Assembly: GCA_021767325.1 (NCBI GenBank)
Contig: JAASTM010000008.1
Coordinates: 1 to 16,535 of the forward strand
Source of the DNA: Spirochaetales bacterium
GTDB lineage: Bacteria > Spirochaetota > Spirochaetia > DSM-16054 > Sediminispirochaetaceae
Direction of reading: 5' to 3'
DNA: 16,535 nucleotides
Under the pieces are notes generated by a model, which saw only the letters and a list, made by a program, of their open reading frames with translations, ran no database searches and was not told the origin of the DNA. The position numbers were made by a program, and so were the translations under genes. Shown here piece by piece: positions 12,597-16,535 of the stretch. Position 1 is the first letter of the stretch; every line of letters starts with the position of its first letter.

Positions 12597-12932
12597 ATGA
12601 AAGTACCCAATTATCATAATGCGCTTATTCCAACTGATAAGATTGAAGGCTACATATTATCAAAAACACATCCAATCGGTAAAACCAAAGCCCTTTTCTT
12701 CGAACAGGTCGGTTATACTATAAGCAATAGAGACTTTTTTATAGAAGATATTTATTCAATACTGAAAGAAAATTACGTGGCAAGAAAAATTGAAACCGAA
12801 TATGGAATCAAGTATATTGTGAAAGGGAATGTTGGCGAGAGGTTCGGGAAACCCGTAGCTGTAACTACTATCTGGCTGATAGAAGAGGGGTCGTCAATTC
12901 CAAGATTCATAACTGCGTACCCCGACCGATGA
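12597..12932 (+). CDS. DUF6883-like protein, complete copy
   Basis: A 111-residue soluble protein, opening MKVPNYHNALIPTDKIEGYIL, with KTKALFFEQVGYT, then FGKPVAVTTIWLIEEGSSIPRFITAYP at the C-terminus. This matches proteins of the DUF6883 type, function unknown. Its stop overlaps an ATG (ATGA at 12929-12932), and the DUF4926-like gene follows, so the pair is translationally linked. The first half is nearly identical to the truncated copy at 1478. A toxin-antitoxin-like role is suggested by gene pairing and island location, not by any catalytic motif I can point to. Confidence 0.75.
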   Translation: MKVPNYHNALIPTDKIEGYILSKTHPIGKTKALFFEQVGYTISNRDFFIEDIYSILKENYVARKIETEYGIKYIVKGNVGERFGKPVAVTTIWLIEEGSSIPRFITAYPDR

Positions 12933-12943
12933 AGGAGAAAGAT

Positions 12944-13171
12944 ATGAGAGAGCTGGACACGGTTGTAGTAAATAAAGATATTCCTGACCATGGAATAGAA
13001 CGTGGAGACATTGGAGTAGTCGTACATACATATGAAGATAAATCTGCTGTAGAAGTTGAGTTTGTGTCCGGAGAGGGAACTACACTTGGAGTAATAACAC
13101 TTCAATCTGAAGATGTGCGGTTGATGAAAAAGGATGAAATCCTCCACGTTCGGGAACTTCACACAGCATAG
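12944..13171 (+). CDS. DUF4926-like protein, copy 2
   Basis: ATG 12944 is preferred because GAAGGAG (12931-12937) lies 6 nt upstream; an ATG at 12929 would add five residues. The 75-residue product differs from the copy at 1666 at three positions only (R for K, R for C, H for Y). It is the second gene of the DUF6883-like/DUF4926-like pair, and this copy has an intact partner. The stop is followed by a degenerate A repeat. Confidence 0.8.
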   Translation: MRELDTVVVNKDIPDHGIERGDIGVVVHTYEDKSAVEVEFVSGEGTTLGVITLQSEDVRLMKKDEILHVRELHTA

Positions 13172-13174
13172 CCA

Positions 13175-13340
13175 CAGCCCTCCCGAGGTTGCTTGCTCCG
13201 CTCCAAATCCTCGGGCCCGAATGCATGCTGGCGGTGCGTTCCTGATCTGAGCAACGAACGCAGTGAGTGGCCAGGCGCTGCGCCCCCTCAAGCTTGGGCT
13301 ACAGATGTTAAGCCAACCAAAGTTCTACAGCTTCCGTATA
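13175..13340 (+). repeat. Degenerate repeat A with long-form M element
   Basis: GCTTGCTCCGCTCCAAATCC (13191-13210) corresponds to the conserved GTGCTCCGCTGCAACTCC of A elements, flanked by CCCGAGG and CCTCGGG that can pair. An M-like stretch follows at about 13218-13276 (ATGCATGCTGGCGGTGCG, GAGCAACGAACG, GGCCAGG), with a poorly conserved stem. Confidence 0.55.
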
Positions 13341-13354
13341 CATGTCCCATACCG

Positions 13355-13423
13355 CTTGGGCCCGATGCCGAAAGTCATCGTTTTTCAGCCTGAATTTCAT
13401 TGACTATCAGCATCGAGGTACAG
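13355..13423 (+). repeat. 69-nt inverted-repeat element B, copy B3
   Basis: Same 69-nt length; arms CGATGCCGAAAGTCA and TGACTATCAGCATCG pair with two mismatches; the outer left end has decayed to CTTGGG. It precedes the MNT relic. Confidence 0.75.
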
Positions 13424-13471
13424 TGTTTTGGGGGGCGCTACCTATGCGGCTAATCGGAAAATATATAAGTG

Positions 13472-13500
13472 GTGGCCGACGTCAAGCGCAGTGAAGCTGC
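13472..13500 (+). repeat. Second echo of the cysD 3' end
   Basis: GCCGACGTCAAGCGCAGTGA followed by AGCTGC resembles the sequence coding for ADDKRSEAA at the end of cysD (about 11177-11203) and of the cysD relic. Compare 1925-1965. Confidence 0.4.
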
Positions 13501-13523
13501 TTTGAGGATATAGGAGTAGTCAC

Positions 13524-13795
13524 ATGACATTAGAGTTTGATCAAAATGAAATAGAACGAATTTCTCACTTGTACCACATAAAAGAACTGGCATTATTCGG
13601 TTCGACAGTGATGTAGATCTGCTGGTTGTATTTGAAGATGATGCAGACTTTAGCTATTTTGACATAATGGAAATAAAGCAAGAGTTTGAGAAGCTTTTTC
13701 ATCGGCGGGTTGATATTGTTGAAAAAGAGGCGATAAAAAATCCTTACAGAAGAAATACAATTTTGAACAATGCGAGAACTATTTATGCCGCTTAG
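13524..13795 (+). pseudogene. MNT nucleotidyltransferase gene with deletion in the active-site motif
   Basis: ATG 13524 follows AGGAG (13512-13516). The frame reads to ELALFGS, then breaks at about 13602-13606; after a frame change it continues DSDVDLLVVF, FEKLFHRRVDIVEKEAI and NARTIYAA to the stop at 13793-13795. In family members about ten residues separate GS from the DxD pair, and that stretch is missing. Without it the nucleotide-binding loop cannot form and the frame is lost. Confidence 0.8.
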
Positions 13796-13847
13796 TGACG
13801 TAAAAGAGCTGAGAAATAAATTAAAATTAAAAATCGGAACAGAATAA
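13785..13847 (+). pseudogene. Start of a HepT-like gene, truncated
   Basis: A 20-residue frame (MPLSDVKELRNKLKLKIGTE) begins inside the end of the MNT relic with the 11-bp overlap usual for MNT-HEPN pairs, then stops. The rest of the HEPN domain is missing, and the cysNC gene follows 28 bp later. Identification rests on position. Confidence 0.4.
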
Positions 13848-13875
13848 GTACATCCATGAATGGAGCAAAATAACT

Positions 13876-15864
13876 ATGGCAAAAGATAAAAGCAGCACAC
13901 ACAAAGAAAACAAAGACACACCGGCCCCAGGCACCACCCCCGCCACTCCTGCCCCGGTGGCCCCGGAAGAGGTAGACGAAGCATTCACCACCGAGAACTA
14001 TCTTAAGCGGGAGCTGCTGCGCTTTACTACCGCGGGCAGTGTGGACGACGGGAAAAGTACGCTTATTGGGCGGATGTTGTATGACAGTAAGCAGATCTTT
14101 CAGGATCAGATGGATGCGCTGGAGAAGACCAGTAAGCTGAGGGGCGAGGAGAATGTGAACCTGGCGCTGCTGACCGACGGGCTGCGCAGTGAGCGGGAGC
14201 AGGGCATTACTATCGATGTGGCCTACCGCTATTTTTCTACTCCTAAGCGGAAGTTTATTATTGCCGATACCCCGGGGCACGAGCAGTACACCCGTAATAT
14301 GGTTACCGGGGCCAGTACTGCCGATTTAGCGGTGGTGCTGATAGATGCGCGTAACGGGGTGCTGACCCAGAGTAAGCGCCACGGCTTTATTGCCAGCCTG
14401 CTGGGTATTCCCCACATTCTGGTGGCGGTGAACAAGATGGACCTGGTGGACTGGTCGCAGGAGGTGTATGAGAAAATTGTAGATGAGTACACCGCTTTTA
14501 GCGAGAAGCTGAATGTGCACGACATTACCTTTATTCCGGTGTCGGCCCTGACCGGAGACAACGTGGTCGATCCCAGCATCAACATGCCCTGGTACCAGGG
14601 TCAGACGGTGTTGAAGCATCTGGAGACGGTGACCATTGCCGCCGACCGCAACCTGGTGGATTTCCGTTTCCCGGTTCAATACGTAATAAGGCCGCACTTG
14701 GATTTCCGCGGCTACGCCGGGCGCATTAGCTCGGGAACCATTAAACCCGGGGAAGAGGTGCAGGTGCTGCCCAGCGGTATGAAAAGCAGGGTCAAAGAGA
14801 TAGTGACCGCCGACGGTAATCTGGAAGAGGCCTTCGACCAGCAGTCGGTTACTCTGACCCTGGAGGACGAGATAGACATTAGCCGGGGGGATATGATAGT
14901 GCGCAAAAACAATATCCCCTATGTGGATACGAGGTTTGATGCGACTTTAAGCTGGATGGACGAGGAGAAGAGCCTGTCTACCACCAACCATTACCTGCTG
15001 CAGCAGACTACTAGGCTGGTGTCGGCGTATGTGCGGGAGCTGAACTACAAAATCGACATTAATACCCTGCACCGGGATAAGAGTGCCGATACCCTGGAGC
15101 TGAACGAGATAGGACGGGTGCAGATAGAGACCGCCTCGCCCCTGTTTTTCGATGAGTACGATCGCAACCGGGAAACCGGGGGCTTTGTGTTAATAGATCC
15201 GGCTACTAATAGAACTGTTGCGGCGGGTATGATTCGGGGGCAGGTAAAAGAGTATGAGGCCCCCGGGGCGCGGCCGGCTATCGAGATGTCGAGCAATGTC
15301 ACGTGGGAACAGAGAAAGGTTACGCGGCAGATGCGCGAAGAGCGAAACGGTCACCCGGCCGCCTGCCTCTGGCTCACCGGGCTCTCGGGCTCGGGCAAGA
15401 CCACCATTGCCAAGGAGCTGGAGGAGCAGCTGTTTGCCGAGGGGCGGCAGGTGTATCTGCTGGACGGGGACAACGTGCGCCACGGGCTAAGCGGCGACCT
15501 GGGCTTTAGCGAGCAGGACCGCCGCGAGAACATCCGGCGGGTAGGGCACGTGGCCCGGCTTATGTACGATGCGGGGATTACCGTCATCTGCTCCTTCATC
15601 AGCCCCAAGCGCGAGGTGCGCGATGCCGTGCGCGGCTTCTTCCCGGCGGGAGCCTTCAAGGAGGTGCACATACAGTGCGACCTGGAAGAGTGCAAGCGCC
15701 GCGACCCCAAGGGGCTGTATCAGCGGGCGGCCGGCGGCGAAATCCAAAACTTTACCGGCATCTCCGCCCCCTACGAAAAGCCCCTCACCCCCGACCTGAC
15801 CATAGACTCCATCGAGCTGCAGCCGGTAGAGGCAGTCCGCCTGATCAAACAGAAGCTGTTGTAG
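13876..15864 (+). CDS. cysNC: Bifunctional sulfate adenylyltransferase subunit 1 / adenylylsulfate kinase (CysN-CysC fusion)
   Basis: A complete 662-residue fusion. Residues 1-40 are a low-complexity, Pro/Ala/Thr-rich extension (TPAPGTTPATPAPVAP), unusual for CysN. The GTPase domain has G1 GSVDDGKS (54-61), DTPGHEQ (from about 131) and NKMD (186-189), followed by EF-Tu-like beta-barrel domains. The APS kinase domain (about 485-662) has the P-loop GLSGSGKTT (502-510), [28 protein letters not shown] and GLYQRAAGGEIQNFTG, all intact. CysN stimulates APS synthesis by CysD through GTP hydrolysis; CysC phosphorylates APS to PAPS. GGAG at 13862-13865 is 10 nt from ATG 13876. The gene is separated from cysD by 2.6 kb of accessory modules, so it may need its own promoter, which I could not identify. 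Confidence 0.95.
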   Translation: MAKDKSSTHKENKDTPAPGTTPATPAPVAPEEVDEAFTTENYLKRELLRFTTAGSVDDGKSTLIGRMLYDSKQIFQDQMDALEKTSKLRGEENVNLALLTDGLRSEREQGITIDVAYRYFSTPKRKFIIADTPGHEQYTRNMVTGASTADLAVVLIDARNGVLTQSKRHGFIASLLGIPHILVAVNKMDLVDWSQEVYEKIVDEYTAFSEKLNVHDITFIPVSALTGDNVVDPSINMPWYQGQTVLKHLETVTIAADRNLVDFRFPVQYVIRPHLDFRGYAGRISSGTIKPGEEVQVLPSGMKSRVKEIVTADGNLEEAFDQQSVTLTLEDEIDISRGDMIVRKNNIPYVDTRFDATLSWMDEEKSLSTTNHYLLQQTTRLVSAYVRELNYKIDINTLHRDKSADTLELNEIGRVQIETASPLFFDEYDRNRETGGFVLIDPATNRTVAAGMIRGQVKEYEAPGARPAIEMSSNVTWEQRKVTRQMREERNGHPAACLWLTGLSGSGKTTIAKELEEQLFAEGRQVYLLDGDNVRHGLSGDLGFSEQDRRENIRRVGHVARLMYDAGITVICSFISPKREVRDAVRGFFPAGAFKEVHIQCDLEECKRRDPKGLYQRAAGGEIQNFTGISAPYEKPLTPDLTIDSIELQPVEAVRLIKQKLL

Positions 15865-15869
15865 GCCCC

Positions 15870-15882
15870 CCGGCCCTGCCGG
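15870..15882. terminator. Short GC hairpin after cysNC
   Basis: CCGGC and GCCGG pair around CCT 6 bp after the stop codon. There is no T-run, so it is a weak terminator candidate at best; repeat A5 follows. Confidence 0.2.
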
Positions 15883-15899
15883 TGTAGGGAGATAATGTG

Positions 15900-16145
15900 C
15901 GGGTGTGCCCCCGGGCAGGGCGCAGAGTGGTAGCTTTATAAAACTGGGTTTAAGTGGGAGGGCCATAGTGGCAGCCCGCCCGGGGTAGCGTGCTTCGCTG
16001 CAACTCCTCGGGGCCGGCTATTAGAGTGAGTATAGGGCAACGCGAGTAACTGTCTGTCGGTTGCACGCCCCAGCTTACGGGCTCATTGCCAATCGCCCGG
16101 CTGGGGCAGCGGCCCCTGCGGGGTTTCCGCTTTGCCCGCTCACAC
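15900..16145 (+). repeat. Structured repeat A, copy A5
   Basis: P1 is CCCCGGGCAGG (from 15909) with CCCGCCCGGGG (15975-15985), one mismatch. P2 has changed completely to GGGGCCG (16010-16016) with CGGCCCC (16110-16116) in place of GCTTTCGC / GCGAAAGC. P3 is GCCCCAGC (16067-16074) with GCTGGGGC (16100-16107). The unpaired blocks GCTGCAACTCCTC, GGGCTCATTGCC and GCGGGGTTTCCGC remain. It ends in GCCCGCTCACAC. Confidence 0.8.
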
Positions 16146-16228
16146 GGGGAATTTGCTGTCATGCTGAAATTCATGCGCACTTAGACTATGTGCCGGTGTT
16201 CAATGCACCCCATCCTTGTCTTTAACCA

Positions 16229-16297
16229 CTGTAGCCCGATGCCGAAAGTCATCGTTTTTCAGCCTGAATTTCAGTGACTTTCAGCATCGAGGTACAG
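16229..16297 (+). repeat. 69-nt inverted-repeat element B, copy B5
   Basis: Arms identical to those of B4, 83 nt after A5. The linker between A5 and B5 is also alike (for example CACTTAGACTATGTG, also seen before B4). Confidence 0.8.
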
Positions 16298-16324
16298 CGT
16301 ATTTGGGCTGGTCATTCACCGGGC

Positions 16325-16460
16325 GCGTTCCTCGTTCCTGCGGTTGCATACCCGAGCAGGAAGCGAAGCTTCCGACCAGGGTGCGGTACGTGCCCAAGTT
16401 CATTGCTCGCTTCAGGTGCGTACCGCAGTGTAGCGAGGAACGCACCGGCACCATGCATCC
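16325..16460. repeat. Two M elements in opposite orientation within a larger inverted repeat
   Basis: On the + strand, GCATACCC, GAGCA, stem GGAAGC / GCTTCC with GAA loop (16359-16373), GACCA, GGGT. On the - strand, 16381-16460 reads as a long-form M element (GGTGCGTTCCTCG, CGGTACGCACCTGA, GAGCAATGAAC). GCGTTCCTCG (16325-16334) pairs with CGAGGAACGC (16434-16443), CTGCGGT (16338-16344) with ACCGCAG (16422-16428), and TGCGGTACG (16382-16390) with CGTACCGCA (16419-16427), so alternative foldings compete. Confidence 0.65.
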
Positions 16461-16535
16461 ATGGGTACCTATGACGTAGCTCCAAGCCCCAGTACGCACA
16501 ATTATGCGAGAAGCCCGACCTTCGTGCACAGGGCG

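Overview
The window is a stretch of bacterial chromosome in which every supportable gene lies on the + strand. Two kinds of material are interleaved. The first is sulfate-activation metabolism: the end of cysQ (1-342), then an intact set of a small membrane ORF, a TauE-type permease, cysD and a cysN-cysC fusion (9296-15864). Pieces of at least two further copies of the same genes are also present: a cysD with a large internal deletion (926-1076), a cysC tail (about 2707-2862) and a cysN-cysC fragment (5274-5671). The second is an accessory load of toxin-antitoxin-like and unassigned modules: MNT/HEPN genes, two copies of a DUF6883-like/DUF4926-like pair, HicB-like genes, a PIN toxin with its antitoxin, a NYN-domain fragment, a three-gene TIGR04255-type operon and a two-gene operon ending in a HEPN-like protein. 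The host cannot be fixed from this window. Heptad-repeat coiled-coil proteins and a polysaccharide-biosynthesis NDP-sugar dehydratase relic are compatible with a spirochaete, but this is a weak inference.

Layout: 1-342 cysQ end; 469-894 coiled-coil membrane protein; 926-1076 cysD relic; 1102-1466 structured repeat (A1+B1); 1478-1893 DUF6883-like relic plus DUF4926-like gene; 1995-2862 two MNT genes and a HEPN/CysC chimera; 2901-3303 repeat (A2+C); 3304-4963 three-gene operon; 4964-5273 unexplained spacer ending in a mini-hairpin; 5274-5671 cysN-cysC relic; 5686-6126 repeat (A3+C); 6166-7166 HEPN-like operon; 7355-7678 NYN fragment; 7680-8090 GC-rich structured spacer; 8131-8748 capD-like relic; 8753-9213 repeat (A4+B4); 9296-11234 small ORF, permease and cysD; 11411-12005 antitoxin and broken PIN toxin; 12059-12127 B2; 12226-13171 HicB-like genes and the full DUF6883/DUF4926 pair; 13175-13423 degenerate A plus B3; 13524-13847 MNT/HepT relics; 13876-15864 cysN-cysC; 15900-16470 repeat (A5+B5) and paired mini-elements.

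The strongest unexplained signal is a nested family of structured repeats. The large A element (five recognisable copies) has stems whose sequence changes between copies while pairing is kept. A 69-nt inverted-repeat element (B) follows A at a fixed distance of 83-84 nt or stands alone. A mini-element of about 37-43 bp (M) keeps GAGCA and GACCA fixed around a stem that differs in nearly every copy but is always perfectly self-complementary; empty-site comparison inside the A copies shows M to be mobile. A or B elements precede most accessory modules, and a 2.6-kb block of modules and B elements separates cysD from cysNC. The relics are decayed mainly by internal deletions rather than scattered stop codons.

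Functionally, CysD and CysN-CysC would convert sulfate and ATP to APS and then PAPS, the permease would move sulfate or a sulfonate/sulfite-type anion, and CysQ would hydrolyse the PAP released on PAPS use. No reductase genes are present, so the fate of the PAPS is not visible here. The accessory modules have no evident metabolic link and look like stability or defence cargo.
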